From assembly GCF_020829625.1 (NCBI RefSeq), contig NZ_JAIVFX010000009.1, forward strand, positions 62,001 through 126,000: a stretch of 64,000 bases of DNA. Direction: 5' to 3'. Below, piece after piece: positions 38,134 through 46,610 of the stretch. A program made the translations under genes and the position numbers. Source of the stretch: Nostoc sp. XA010 (GTDB lineage: Bacteria; Cyanobacteriota; Cyanobacteriia; Cyanobacteriales; Nostocaceae). The notes beneath the pieces are model-generated. The model was not told where the DNA came from, did no database searches, and worked only from the letters and a program-made list of their open reading frames with translations. Position 1 is the first letter of the stretch; the number at the start of each line of letters is the position of its first letter.

Positions 38134-39483
38134 TTAAGTTGGATCAACTATCTTTACAGGCGCACCATCTTGCAATCCATCACCGCCACGTAGCACAATG
38201 CGTTGACCGGTGCGTAAAGTGGGATGATAAATTGCGACATTTTTACCCATGTCAGAAACCATCTCGACTGGAATTTGTTTAGCTTTGCCATCTGCAACTG
38301 CAAAAACTAACCACTCGTTTTGTCTTCTGGTTAATGCATCTCGTGATACCACAAAGCTAGAGCGATTCGAGGGCATATTTAGGTTGCCTGCGATCGCCAT
38401 TCCTGGTATTAATCCTGACGGGGGTTTGTTAATTTGGACACGCACAAGCTGGCGACGGGAAGCTGTATCGGCAGAAGGGACTACAGCAGTGATGGTGGCG
38501 CGTTGTTTCCATTGCGGTAGAGCGCGAGTTGTGAGATCGATTGTCATACCTGGGGTAACTTTACCACTGAGTTCTTCGGGTAACTCTAGGAAAATATCGA
38601 AGCGATCGCCTGCTACTAAGGTGACAATTTGACCAGAAGTTTGAACTAAATCACCATTGCTGATATGGCGAGTCTGGACTATACCAGATTCTGATGCCAA
38701 AATCCGAGTTCGCTGTTTTGCTAATTCTGCTTGAGCTAAGGTGGCTTTAGCTGCCTCTACATTTGCTCGTTGAGCGGCGATTTCTTCTTGAATCGGCCCA
38801 GCTTGAGCTTCGGCAAGTTCTGCTTGAGCTTCTAATCGTTCTCCCTGAATGCTATTCAATTGTGCTTGAGCTTCCACTAACAATCTTTGAGACAAAGCAC
38901 CCTCTTTGACAAGATCACTCGTGCGTTTCAGGTTATCCCGTGCTTCCAGTTCTCGCGCCTTAGCAGATGTGACAGCCGCTTGACGTTGAGCAATGATTTC
39001 TTTTCGAGTACCGACTTCCAAACGTGCCAGATTGCTCCGTTGTTGTGCCACTTGCGCTCGTGCTTGGCTAATTGCCAATTGCTGATCGGTATCGTCGAGT
39101 AAAGCGATCGCCATTCCTATGTTGACGCGATCGCCTGGTTGCACTGAAATTTGCTTGACAATTCCACCAGTTTGAGCGCGGATTGTTGACTGCTGAGTGG
39201 CTTCTACTTGTCCCAACAGCTGCACACTTCTTGTAGCACTTCCAGTTGCGAGGGAGATTGTTTCAATTGGTTTTGGAGGTGGCCCTTGTTGCTGTGCAAT
39301 AGAGGAGCGTGGTTCCCCACCAGGAGCTAACATCCGCCATAGAATAATGCCACCGGTTGCCAGAAATAGAATCAGCAATCTCCAGAACCAAGGTTTACGC
39401 GAACGAGTAGGTGCTAACTCAGAAGGCACAGAACTATCTGATTGGGTTTCAACCGTTGAAACTTGATTTTCAGAAGTATCCAT
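38134..39483 (-). CDS. RND periplasmic adaptor (membrane fusion protein)
   Basis: A 449-residue HlyD/AcrA-like adaptor. An N-terminal membrane anchor (about residues 32-50, FWRLLILFLATGGIILW) follows a hydrophilic cytoplasmic stretch. The lipoyl half-motifs (GGIVKQISVQPGDRVNIG and SESGIVQTRHISNGDLV) flank a long alanine-, glutamine- and glutamate-rich coiled-coil hairpin (about 135-260). Beta-barrel and membrane-proximal domains follow. It links the RND permease downstream to an outer-membrane channel. It is transcribed first in the two-gene operon. Confidence 0.95.
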   Translation of the reverse strand: MDTSENQVSTVETQSDSSVPSELAPTRSRKPWFWRLLILFLATGGIILWRMLAPGGEPRSSIAQQQGPPPKPIETISLATGSATRSVQLLGQVEATQQSTIRAQTGGIVKQISVQPGDRVNIGMAIALLDDTDQQLAISQARAQVAQQRSNLARLEVGTRKEIIAQRQAAVTSAKARELEARDNLKRTSDLVKEGALSQRLLVEAQAQLNSIQGERLEAQAELAEAQAGPIQEEIAAQRANVEAAKATLAQAELAKQRTRILASESGIVQTRHISNGDLVQTSGQIVTLVAGDRFDIFLELPEELSGKVTPGMTIDLTTRALPQWKQRATITAVVPSADTASRRQLVRVQINKPPSGLIPGMAIAGNLNMPSNRSSFVVSRDALTRRQNEWLVFAVADGKAKQIPVEMVSDMGKNVAIYHPTLRTGQRIVLRGGDGLQDGAPVKIVDPT

Positions 39484-39767
39484 AGCAATTAACAGTGGGC
39501 TACTGAGGGTTAAGGGCTAAAGATTAACCTTTGAAAGTGAACAATGAATAGTCAAATGTTCGCTATCAACAGTCAATTATTTAGATATAAGTAAAATTAC
39601 GTTACCTTTCTTGTAGTTTATTGGATAAATATGACAGAGAAATGTCAAGGCTGGTCATTGGTCATGAGACTTCTGGTATAAATCAAAGATAAGAACCCCA
39701 CCTTGCTTTACTGTGTATAAACAAATCTTTTAAAGTTACTGCATAGTGTAGGGTAAATTAATTTTTA
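39484..39767. other. Spacer upstream of the efflux operon
   Basis: AT-rich, with no gene. It presumably holds the promoter of the adaptor-permease operon. It is followed directly by the 21-bp tandem repeat array. Confidence 0.35.
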
Positions 39768-39976
39768 CAGGTCGATGCAACAAAGGTGCAGGTCGATGCA
39801 ACAAAGGTGCAGGTCGATGCAACAAAGGTGCAGGTCGATGCAATAAAGGTGTAGGTCAATGCAACAAAGGTGCAGGTCGATGCAATAAAGGTGTAGGTCA
39901 ATACAATAAAGGTGCAGGTCGATACAACAAAGGTGCAGGTCGATGCAATAAAGGTGCAGGTTGATGCAATAAAAGA
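39768..39976. repeat. Ten tandem copies of a 21-bp repeat
   Basis: Ten head-to-tail units starting CAGGTCGATGCAACAAAGG, exactly 21 bp apart from 39768 to 39957. Variation is almost only C/T or A/G transitions (CAACAAA/CAATAAA, GCAGGTCG/GTAGGTCA). There are no spacers, so this is not CRISPR. The period of 21 equals two helical turns. It lies between the efflux operon and a divergent small membrane protein. Confidence 0.9.
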
Positions 39977-39994
39977 CGCGATAAATCGGGTCTT

Positions 39995-40387
39995 TTACCT
40001 TAATGTATTGGACTCAACTATTAATTCTTTAACCCGATCGCGCGGTAAGCCTAACTCCTGACTAAGAGCGGCTTCAAGTTTGCTCATCTCTGTGACTGGA
40101 AATTCAAATACTATCGTTGTGAGAACTGAGTTATTTGTTTTAACGTTTACCCGTGAAATTCCTTTTTGGGGAAGAATTTCCACTTTGATAGCTACTATCC
40201 TTTTCATAATCTGTCGTGCCGATTGGGTATCCGCTAGCAGATATTTTTTGGTGAAGTTGGAGCGATTTAAAATCCTATCTCCGACAAAACCGCTCCCCAG
40301 CCAAAAAACTAACCCAATCAACGGCAAGGACAACCAAAACACAAAGCCTAATGATCGCAACGCTTGAAAAAGTTGGAGTTGCTGCAT
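39995..40387 (-). CDS. Small membrane-anchored protein of unknown function
   Basis: A 130-residue protein with one N-terminal transmembrane helix (about 13-33, GFVFWLSLPLIGLVFWLGSG) and a soluble C-terminal part. That part (LADTQSARQIMKRIVAIKVE, then VFEFPVTEMSKLEAALSQEL and VKELIV) may fold as a small alpha/beta domain. It overlaps nothing but starts only about 80 bp from the response regulator start at 40470, in the opposite direction, so they may share a regulatory region. I do not recognise a family. Codon use and HIP1 content fit a native gene. Confidence 0.7.
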   Translation of the reverse strand: MQQLQLFQALRSLGFVFWLSLPLIGLVFWLGSGFVGDRILNRSNFTKKYLLADTQSARQIMKRIVAIKVEILPQKGISRVNVKTNNSVLTTIVFEFPVTEMSKLEAALSQELGLPRDRVKELIVESNTLR

Positions 40388-40469
40388 GAAAGGTATAAGG
40401 TTGAGTGTTTCCCGTCACTTTTACTTTAATCTAAAATTAGCAAGCAAAAATTATGGCAACCTGAGCAGG

Positions 40470-41147
40470 ATGTTGATCTTACTAGTCGAAGATGACCCAT
40501 CGCAGTTAGAGCCACTGCGGGCAGCATTATTGAAGGTGGGGCATACAGTCGATGCGATCGCTGATGGGGAAACAGCACAATGGTTTGCCTTTCGCAAAGA
40601 CTATGACTTGCTGATTTTAGATTGGATGTTGCCTAAAGTGAGTGGTGTAGAATTGTGTCAAGTATATCGACAAGCAGGTAAGCTGGCTCCTGTATTGATG
40701 CTGACGGCGAAAGACACGGTTTTAGATAAGGTAATAGGTTTAGATGCTGGAGCCGATGATTACTTGGTAAAGCCTGTGGATGTCCTGGAGTTATTGGCAC
40801 GAGTCCGGGCATTAGGAAGGCGATCGCCCATGTGGCAAGGAGATATACTTAGCCTGGGCGATTTGCAACTTCATTTATCCAGTTTGACGCTCGAACTTGG
40901 TTCGTTGACAACTCAACTTTCTAGCCGAGAGTTTCAATTGATGGAGTATTTAATGCGTCATCCCCGGCAAGTATTATCTCATAGCCAGATTGAGCAAGCC
41001 CTTTGGAGTTGCGGAGAGGAACCAGAAAGTAACGCAGTGACTACCTTGGTTCGCCGCTTGCGCCAGCGCCTACAAACCATTGGTGTGAAAGATTGGATAG
41101 AAACAGTGCATCGGATGGGCTATCGAATAAATCCGCCGAATTTGTAA
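40470..41147 (+). CDS. OmpR-family response regulator (RppA/NrsR-like)
   Basis: From ATG 40470 the protein has 225 residues and begins MLILLVEDDPSQ, which fits the receiver start; 28 further upstream codons are open but unlike any receiver. The receiver has phosphoacceptor Asp in LLILDWMLPKVSG and VKPVD. The winged helix (about 125-220) ends with WIETVHRMGYRINPP. It resembles cyanobacterial RppA/NrsR regulators paired with a kinase with a short sensor. The kinase gene follows after a low-complexity spacer. Given its location next to the RND operon, control of the pump is likely but not shown. Confidence 0.92.
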   Translation: MLILLVEDDPSQLEPLRAALLKVGHTVDAIADGETAQWFAFRKDYDLLILDWMLPKVSGVELCQVYRQAGKLAPVLMLTAKDTVLDKVIGLDAGADDYLVKPVDVLELLARVRALGRRSPMWQGDILSLGDLQLHLSSLTLELGSLTTQLSSREFQLMEYLMRHPRQVLSHSQIEQALWSCGEEPESNAVTTLVRRLRQRLQTIGVKDWIETVHRMGYRINPPNL

Positions 41148-41320
41148 CCACGGGGGGAGGGAGCAGGGGGCAGGGAGCAGGGGGCAGGGAGTAGGGAGCA
41201 GGGAGCAGGGGGAGCAGGGGAGGGACAAGAGGAAAAGGGGACAAGGGGAAAAGGAGACAAGAAGAATAACTATGCCCCATGCCCAATGACAAATGACTAA
41301 TGACCAATGACTAATGACTA
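41148..41320. repeat. Low-complexity GGGGAGCAGGG and TGACTAATGA repeats
   Basis: Purine-rich 7-base repeats (GGGAGCAGGGGGCAGGGAGC) followed by GACAAGGGGAAAAGGAGACA and then TGACTAATGACCAATGACTA. Both are common short tandem repeats of Nostoc genomes and separate the regulator from its kinase. Confidence 0.8.
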
Positions 41321-42592
41321 ATGTTTGATCGTAGCCGTCGTAATCTTGCTCACTGGTTTGCCCTGTCAATGGGTGGAATTTTGTTCGCTTTTGCAGGGGT
41401 GGGTTATTGTCTGAGTGTAGAAGAACAGTTGCGGGTTTTTGACGACGAACTTTTTTCACAAAGTAAAGTTTTTGCTGCCAAGACTCAATACTCGCTTTAT
41501 CAAAGTCAATGGAGAAATCAGCGCAGCAAAACTCCCATAGAAAACGGAGCATCTTTAAATGGTGGCCTAATATATGCGCGATGGTACAACTCTGATAAAC
41601 AACTTTTGCAATCTATCGGTTCATTGGGTAACAACCAGTTGACAGCAGAACCAGGATTTCAAACGCTACAACTACCACTAGGTGCTGAATATTTGATAAG
41701 AACCTGGGTTCGCCAAGTCACAATTCCTATTTTTGAAGATAAGCGGCTCATTGGCTACTTCCAAGCAGCAGTGCCAATGAACTCTCTACGCGTTAATCTG
41801 AACCAAGCCCGCTTATTTTTAACTTTTGGGGTTCCTGTGACTTTTGGTGTAATAGGCATTACAGGTTGGTTTTTGGGCGGATTGGCGATGCGACCAAGCC
41901 TGCGTGCTTATCAGCAATTGCAGCGATTTACAGCCGATGCTTCTCATGAACTACGTACACCTGTTGCTACGATATTGAGCAATGCCCAAGTCGCCCTGAT
42001 GCCCCCCGAAGACCCCGTGGAGCAAAGATTGCGGTTGCAAAATATCGCTCAAACTGCTAAGTCCATGAGTACGCTGATCAATGATCTGCTTTTTTTGTCG
42101 CGTCATGATGGTTCCCTTGCGGAAACCGTATTAAAACCCATTGATTTGTGTGAGATATTGCGATCGCTTCTCCAAGATTTCGCAGCCCTTGCTCCTGCCC
42201 AAAGCCTCAATTTCAATGCTCACCTTCCAGAGCATCCCATCATGTTAAAAGCCGATGCTAATTTGCTCAAACAAGCTGTGATTAATCTTCTGACTAATGC
42301 CTTTAAGTACACACCAGCAGACGGTAAGGTAGAATTACATCTTTTTACCCAGTCTCACTACGCAGTAATTCAGGTCAAAGACAACGGGATTGGCATTCCC
42401 TCCACTGATTTGCCACATATATTTGATCGTTTTTATCGTGTAGATACTGTCCGATCTCGGCAAACAGGCGGCTTTGGACTTGGACTTGCGATCGCTCAAC
42501 AAATTGTGCAACGATACGGAGGGCAAATTACTGTAAATAGTATGCTTGGTCAAGGCTCCACATTTCAAATTAGTCTTCCCCTGAAACTTTGA
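41321..42592 (+). CDS. Sensor histidine kinase (RppB/NrsS-like)
   Basis: A 423-residue kinase with two membrane helices (about 14-34 and about 160-185) around a periplasmic domain of about 125 residues. The kinase core has H209 in DASHELRTPVATI, LLTNAFKYTP (N box), DNGIGIP (G1) and GGFGLGLAIAQQI (G2). No separate HAMP is obvious, though the segment LAMRPSLRAYQQLQRF acts as the connector. It is the natural partner of the OmpR regulator upstream. The signal is unknown; relatives in Synechocystis respond to nickel or redox. Confidence 0.93.
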   Translation: MFDRSRRNLAHWFALSMGGILFAFAGVGYCLSVEEQLRVFDDELFSQSKVFAAKTQYSLYQSQWRNQRSKTPIENGASLNGGLIYARWYNSDKQLLQSIGSLGNNQLTAEPGFQTLQLPLGAEYLIRTWVRQVTIPIFEDKRLIGYFQAAVPMNSLRVNLNQARLFLTFGVPVTFGVIGITGWFLGGLAMRPSLRAYQQLQRFTADASHELRTPVATILSNAQVALMPPEDPVEQRLRLQNIAQTAKSMSTLINDLLFLSRHDGSLAETVLKPIDLCEILRSLLQDFAALAPAQSLNFNAHLPEHPIMLKADANLLKQAVINLLTNAFKYTPADGKVELHLFTQSHYAVIQVKDNGIGIPSTDLPHIFDRFYRVDTVRSRQTGGFGLGLAIAQQIVQRYGGQITVNSMLGQGSTFQISLPLKL

Positions 42593-42714
42593 CAACTTTT
42601 TAAAATTCAATCTGAGACTAGGCATAGATAAATTACATAATATGATGATTTTGAAACAAAATATTTTGATAGCGTTCGCTCTTACTTGTGTAATATCGGG
42701 CACTACCTACAATA

Positions 42715-43120
42715 TATCTACATTGGTCGAATATCATAAAGTTGTTTGGCTGCGGCTTTGCTTTGGCTTAAACTGCTGCTACGCTTTCTTAAGGCATTTA
42801 AAGTATTTGCAACTGCGGCATCAATTTTAGTTTCAGAGGTATTGGCTTGTGTATAATGACGTAAAGAATTTTTACCAGGCAACTTGATAATAATTTCTAA
42901 GTGATCGCTTAAAACTATAGGATAAATAACCGCCGCATTCGGATCTAAATTATCAATACTTACAGTTGGTGCTAGGGAACAAGCATCGCGGAAGAAATTA
43001 TCTAACTCAGCCATTTGTAGTGCTTCGATGACGTTTCGCGCTTGACTTAAATTTTCTGTATTGGGTTCGGGTTCCCGTAGCCTCGACTTGGCGAAGGGTG
43101 GTAATTTTTTCTGCAATGGC
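42715..43120 (-). pseudogene. CHAT-domain protein fragment
   Basis: 132 codons on the minus strand match the middle of cyanobacterial TPR-CHAT proteins: the linker with VIEALQMAELDNFFRDAC, then NLDPNAAVIYPIVLSDHLEI (start of the CHAT protease fold) and a piece of the following helix region. Neither the TPR repeats before nor the catalytic His/Cys part after is present, and the frame ends in repeat-like sequence. It is a remnant of a large caspase-like protein gene. Confidence 0.65.
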
Positions 43121-43200
43121 TATGCTTGTGGTCATGGTTAAATTTACACTACTTCCTTAATATCAGGATAATTGAATTAAATACTGTTGCCCTCACGTAC

Positions 43201-43995
43201 ATGAATACTCAAATACGCACCAATTCTCCAGATATTTACTCGATTTTGAGTCAAACTCAACGCTTGCGAGTTAGTGATGGAGAGATTAAACCCATTTTAG
43301 ACGGCTGCTCAAATACTTCAAAGTTGCTCGTGCTGATTTGGTCGCAGTTAGGAGATTTTGATAATTTAGAATACGCTTGGTGGCTGCGAAGAGAATTTGA
43401 AGAGATTGAAGCAAGAGGAATCACAATTCGCGCTATTGGAATTGGAAACCGCAATTCTGGGATCAAGTTTTGTGAATATACGGGCTTCCCTCAAGAATGG
43501 TTGTTTGTGGATGCAAAAGCTGAAATTCACGCTTTTTTGGGGCTTTATCGCGGTTTGACTATACAATTCCCAATGTTATCAACGTCACAAAAAGCTTGGC
43601 TGAATTTAATACTAATGTGTGCTGGGATTGCTAGCCCGGGAACTCTGAAGGAAGTTTTTCGAGGTTATAAAGGTGATAAAAAAGCTCCTCAGTTAATTGC
43701 TGATGAAGAAGTTGTCAGGAATACACCTTTACCACCAATAAAAGGTTCATTTTTCAAAGCTGCTGGAGGAAAAGGCTTTCAGCGTCCTTTTGAATTAGCA
43801 ACCCTGCGTCTGCGGAATATGACCGAAGTTTTGAGCAACTGGAATATTTATGTACCAGATTCATCTTATTTGACACAACGGGGAGGAACTTTTCTATTTG
43901 ATTCTCAAGGAAAATTAATTTACGAACATCGCGATCGCGGTATTCTTGGTTTTGCTGAAAATATGAGTAATCCCTTATCTTTTTTGTATAAGTAA
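43201..43995 (+). CDS. Peroxiredoxin-like (AhpC/TSA, PRXL2-type) protein
   Basis: From ATG 43201 the protein has 264 residues; an upstream ATG at 43126 would add 25 residues unlike the family. The thioredoxin-fold core starts with LLVLIWSQLGDFDNLEYAWW, where a Cys would sit in true peroxiredoxins. IGIGNRNSGIKFCEYTGFP has a single Cys; ELATLRLRNM and GGTFLFDSQGKLIYEHRDRG close the domain. The lack of the usual N-terminal peroxidatic Cys suggests another role, or use of the later Cys. Such proteins are widespread in cyanobacteria and uncharacterised. No operon partner is seen. Confidence 0.75.
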   Translation: MNTQIRTNSPDIYSILSQTQRLRVSDGEIKPILDGCSNTSKLLVLIWSQLGDFDNLEYAWWLRREFEEIEARGITIRAIGIGNRNSGIKFCEYTGFPQEWLFVDAKAEIHAFLGLYRGLTIQFPMLSTSQKAWLNLILMCAGIASPGTLKEVFRGYKGDKKAPQLIADEEVVRNTPLPPIKGSFFKAAGGKGFQRPFELATLRLRNMTEVLSNWNIYVPDSSYLTQRGGTFLFDSQGKLIYEHRDRGILGFAENMSNPLSFLYK

Positions 43996-44347
43996 TTCAT
44001 TATCATCGAAAAAACGATTACGGATTGCAACAAATGGAACTCCCCTTGTTCCAAATGATTTATTAATTGCACTTGTGTTCTGAACCAACGGACTTGTGTT
44101 CCAAACCAACGGACTTGGGTTCTAAAGCAAAACTATCAAAATTTTTCCAGATGCTCTAGTGATCGTGGGCGAAACCCTAGTAGCGATCGCTCCATACCTT
44201 CTGGATTCGGAATTATTACTTTCAAACAACACATACCAAAAGTTATCTCGTAACATTTAACATTCATTATTCTGTAATTTGCATTCCAAAAGGCAAATCT
44301 ACCAAGGGCGATAATGCCTACTGGTACAATAACAGAAGCATGAAGCC
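43996..44347. repeat. Spacer with three 21-bp direct repeats
   Basis: 352 bp without an assured gene. At 44071-44133 there are three near-identical 21-bp units (ACTTGTGTTCTGAACCAACG, ACTTGTGTTCCAAACCAACG, then ACTTGGGTTCTAAAGC). A looser fourth relative (TTGTTCCAAATGA) lies before them. A minus-strand frame of 73 codons in 44136-44357 has no recognisable features and is not called. Confidence 0.6.
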
Positions 44348-45196
44348 GTGAATGCAAAACTCCTTATTTCTCCTCAAGAACTAACTTCACTTTTAGCAGA
44401 AAATTCATCACAGACTGTCATTATCGATACGCGAAGTCAAGAGGATTATTTTATTTCTCATATTCCTGAATCCATAAATATTAGAGATTTTTTCACCTAT
44501 CTTTTAGAGAATTCTTCTCCAACAGGATTAAAGGAACTGCAAGAGTATTTTGCAGAAATTATGAGCAGAGTAGGAATATCTGGTTCAGAACAGTTAATTG
44601 TTTATGAAGATGCTTTAAATAAAGGTTATGGCCAATCTTGTCGAGCAGCTTTCTTGCTGAAGTATTTGGGTTGCGCTCAGGTATCTATTTTACACGGAGG
44701 ATATAGAGCATGGCTCAAGGCAGAATTACCTACTACCGATGAAGTCTCAAAGCGTGAAAGCAGCATATTTAGATTGCATGCCAACGCTGACATCATGGTG
44801 ACTACTACCGAGATGTTGCAAGCAATTGACAATCCAACAATTATTAAATTAGATGTGCGCGACAGTTCAGAATGGCTTGGGCTGAGTTCTTCTCCCTATA
44901 ATCCTGATTTTTGTCCTCGCAAAGGTAGAATCCCTAATGCAGTATGGTTAGAATGGCATCGTCTGATGAATTCTGAATTAGAAATCCCTACGTTTCGCTC
45001 GCCAGAAGAAATCCGAGAAATTTGTCAATCACTAGGTATTACTTCAGAGTCCATTGTGTACATTTACTGCTTTAAGGGTTCAAGGGCTGCTAATACATTA
45101 ATAGCCCTTGAAGAGGCAGGAATTTCTGCTAAAAATTATTTTGGCTCTTGGAATGAATGGTCTCGTGACTTTTCATTACCCATTGATAAAAGATAA
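44348..45196 (+). CDS. Two-domain rhodanese sulfurtransferase
   Basis: A 282-residue thiosulfate/mercaptopyruvate sulfurtransferase type. The N-terminal rhodanese domain is catalytically silent (IIDTRSQEDYFISHIPESIN; no active Cys). The C-terminal one has C241 in IYCFKGSRAAN, with an extended loop after LDVRDSSEWLG that contains GRIPNAVWLEW. The start is GTG 44348, chosen because MNAKLLISPQEL follows directly and no in-frame ATG precedes it. It transfers sulfane sulfur to acceptors such as cyanide or thiols in the cytoplasm. It is a stand-alone gene. Confidence 0.92.
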   Translation: MNAKLLISPQELTSLLAENSSQTVIIDTRSQEDYFISHIPESINIRDFFTYLLENSSPTGLKELQEYFAEIMSRVGISGSEQLIVYEDALNKGYGQSCRAAFLLKYLGCAQVSILHGGYRAWLKAELPTTDEVSKRESSIFRLHANADIMVTTTEMLQAIDNPTIIKLDVRDSSEWLGLSSSPYNPDFCPRKGRIPNAVWLEWHRLMNSELEIPTFRSPEEIREICQSLGITSESIVYIYCFKGSRAANTLIALEEAGISAKNYFGSWNEWSRDFSLPIDKR

Positions 45197-45248
45197 ATAA
45201 GAAAGATTAGGCACACAATTCATGAATTAAAAATACTGTAAATCTTCC

Positions 45249-45375
45249 TATAGCAGTCCTAAATCATTTGTGAAAATTATATATCTCTTTTTTCTTTCTT
45301 CCCTTTGCACCCTTAGCGTACTTTACAGGTTGTTTTCTTATTTATATTTTTCACGAATCAAATAGGACTGCTATA
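45249..45375. mobile_element. MITE-like element, 127 bp
   Basis: Terminal inverted repeats of about 28 bp: TATAGCAGTCCTAAATCATT at the left and the reverse complement of TATAGCAGTCCTATTTGATT at the right, with a few mismatches. The core is T-rich and non-coding. The TA at each end suggests a TA target site. It is the usual form of a non-autonomous element of an IS630/Tc1-type transposase. Confidence 0.7.
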
Positions 45376-45414
45376 GTAACTAATCCCTTTTATTTACTGA
45401 GCTTTATTGTCTAA

Positions 45415-45606
45415 TCAAACATCAACATTTATCTGTTCTATCTGTCTAGCAGCTTTATCCCAAAGCTTTGCTGAAGTCTCATCTTGCCAATGAGTTCTCA
45501 GATTTTCCGCTTTTTTGTGACATATTCGTTCTAACATTTCTAATATTGCAGATAATGTCAATTTATTAATTAATGTTTCTAAAATCTCCATATATTCTCT
45601 GTGCAT
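45415..45606 (-). CDS. Small hypothetical protein with strong ribosome site
   Basis: A 63-residue protein (MHREYMEILETLINKLTLSA at its N-terminus). A textbook ribosome site AAGGAGG lies 6 bases before the ATG at 45606, which is why I accept this short gene. It is predicted helical: LEMLERICHKKAENLRTHWQ is amphipathic and the chain ends in QIEQINVDV. No family is recognised. It is isolated between a MITE and a degraded region. Confidence 0.65.
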   Translation of the reverse strand: MHREYMEILETLINKLTLSAILEMLERICHKKAENLRTHWQDETSAKLWDKAARQIEQINVDV

Positions 45607-45881
45607 GATATTTACCTCCTTAACGTCATCTGATATATTTTGATAAAATTCATCTACATGTGCTTTACGTTCTCAAAGAATAGATTAACATTGATTGTAG
45701 ATTACTAATATCCTTGCCAGCTTTTACACCCAGTTTAGCTTATTTTAAATACTCAATGTTGATAATTTATTTTTAACAGATTAAAAAACTGTTTAATTCA
45801 AATATTTTCTCACAACTTCCTCAATTCTTTTACCTAACTTCAAAATAAGTAGGATAACTAGAAAGTATGAATTGTAATGCG
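45607..45881. other. AT-rich spacer
   Basis: About 275 bp with nothing I can support beyond the ribosome site of the small gene to its left. Confidence 0.4.
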
Positions 45882-45963
45882 ATAGGCTACGCCCCGCCAG
45901 AGGCGATGGCTTCTCTCCGTTCGCGCAGCGTGTCGCAGACAGACGCTACGTGAACGCCCGCCG
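45882..45963. repeat. Compound GC-rich dispersed repeat
   Basis: Several small elements joined: GGCTACGCCCCGCCAGAGGC, TTCTCTCCGTTCGCGCAGCG and GACGCTACGTGAACGC. They strongly resemble the small dispersed repeats of Nostocales and sit right at the broken 5' end of the hydrogenase-protease remnant. Confidence 0.65.
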
Positions 45964-46161
45964 ATCGCTATTGGTTACGGTCATGAGTTGCGTAGTGATG
46001 ATGGTATCGGTCAACGATTAGCTAAAGCGTTGCAGTTATCAAACATGAAATCTATTGCTGTTTACTAACTCAGCCCTGAACTTGCTGAAGTTTTGGCTAA
46101 TACTGTTTTGGCAATCCCTTATTTATATTTTCCTCTGCCTAGAGTCACAAAAGAAGGTTAA
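45964..46161 (+). pseudogene. Hydrogenase maturation protease fragment (HoxW/HupW-like)
   Basis: 66 codons give IAIGYGHELRSDDGIGQRLA, the nickel-binding N-terminal motif (GNxLRxDDGxG) of hydrogenase maturation proteases, and then ALQLSNMKSIAVY-stop-LSPELAEVLAN. The stop TAA sits where relatives have Gln (CAA) in the HQLTPEL segment. The 5' end is replaced by GC repeats and the 3' half is lost. It is clearly a remnant. Confidence 0.65.
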
Positions 46162-46329
46162 CCCGGATTTCTGACAAACTAAGGATCATCTCTACAGTAT
46201 AACCAGCAAAAATTATTAGTCATTGAAATGTATATTCAATTTTTCGTAAGTATCTTATAGCCTCTAAATCAGGTATTTATAAGTATTTTAGTGAATGGCA
46301 TTAATGCATTTATTTACTATTAAACATGT

Positions 46330-46425
46330 TGATGAAGGAATGGGTTAGGATTGGCGATCGCTCGTCAAATGGTCGTTGGCAAACATGGCGGGGCGATAGC
46401 TGTAAAGTCAACTTGAGCACAAGAC
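46330..46425 (+). pseudogene. Histidine kinase C-terminal scrap
   Basis: A short stretch reads GLAIARQMVVGKHGGAIAVK followed by ST and a stop. This is the G2 box and last strand of a HATPase domain (usual form LAIxRQIVxxHGGxIxVxS). Nothing upstream belongs to it. Confidence 0.5.
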
Positions 46426-46610
46426 ATAGCGTTGATCCTTTACTGATAAGTAAATGCTCTTAAGTTTAAGTTAGTTTTGTAGCCAATTAGGGAAAACTAT
46501 TCTTAGTAAACATCGTACTTAATTAAAAAATTTTGGTGTGTCACTGACTTTTGCTTAACTAAGTATCATTCATGCTTGCCCTATCTAACAATTTAGGAAA
46601 TAACACCATC

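Noticed and set aside
39768..39976. Possible CRISPR array
   Set aside because: The 21-bp units are contiguous without unique spacers, and no cas genes are nearby.
40386..40469. Upstream start extending the response regulator by 28 residues
   Set aside because: The added residues do not look like a receiver; ATG 40470 matches the family start.
44136..44357. 73-codon frame on the minus strand
   Set aside because: No recognisable protein features; overlaps the rhodanese start and repeat-rich spacer.
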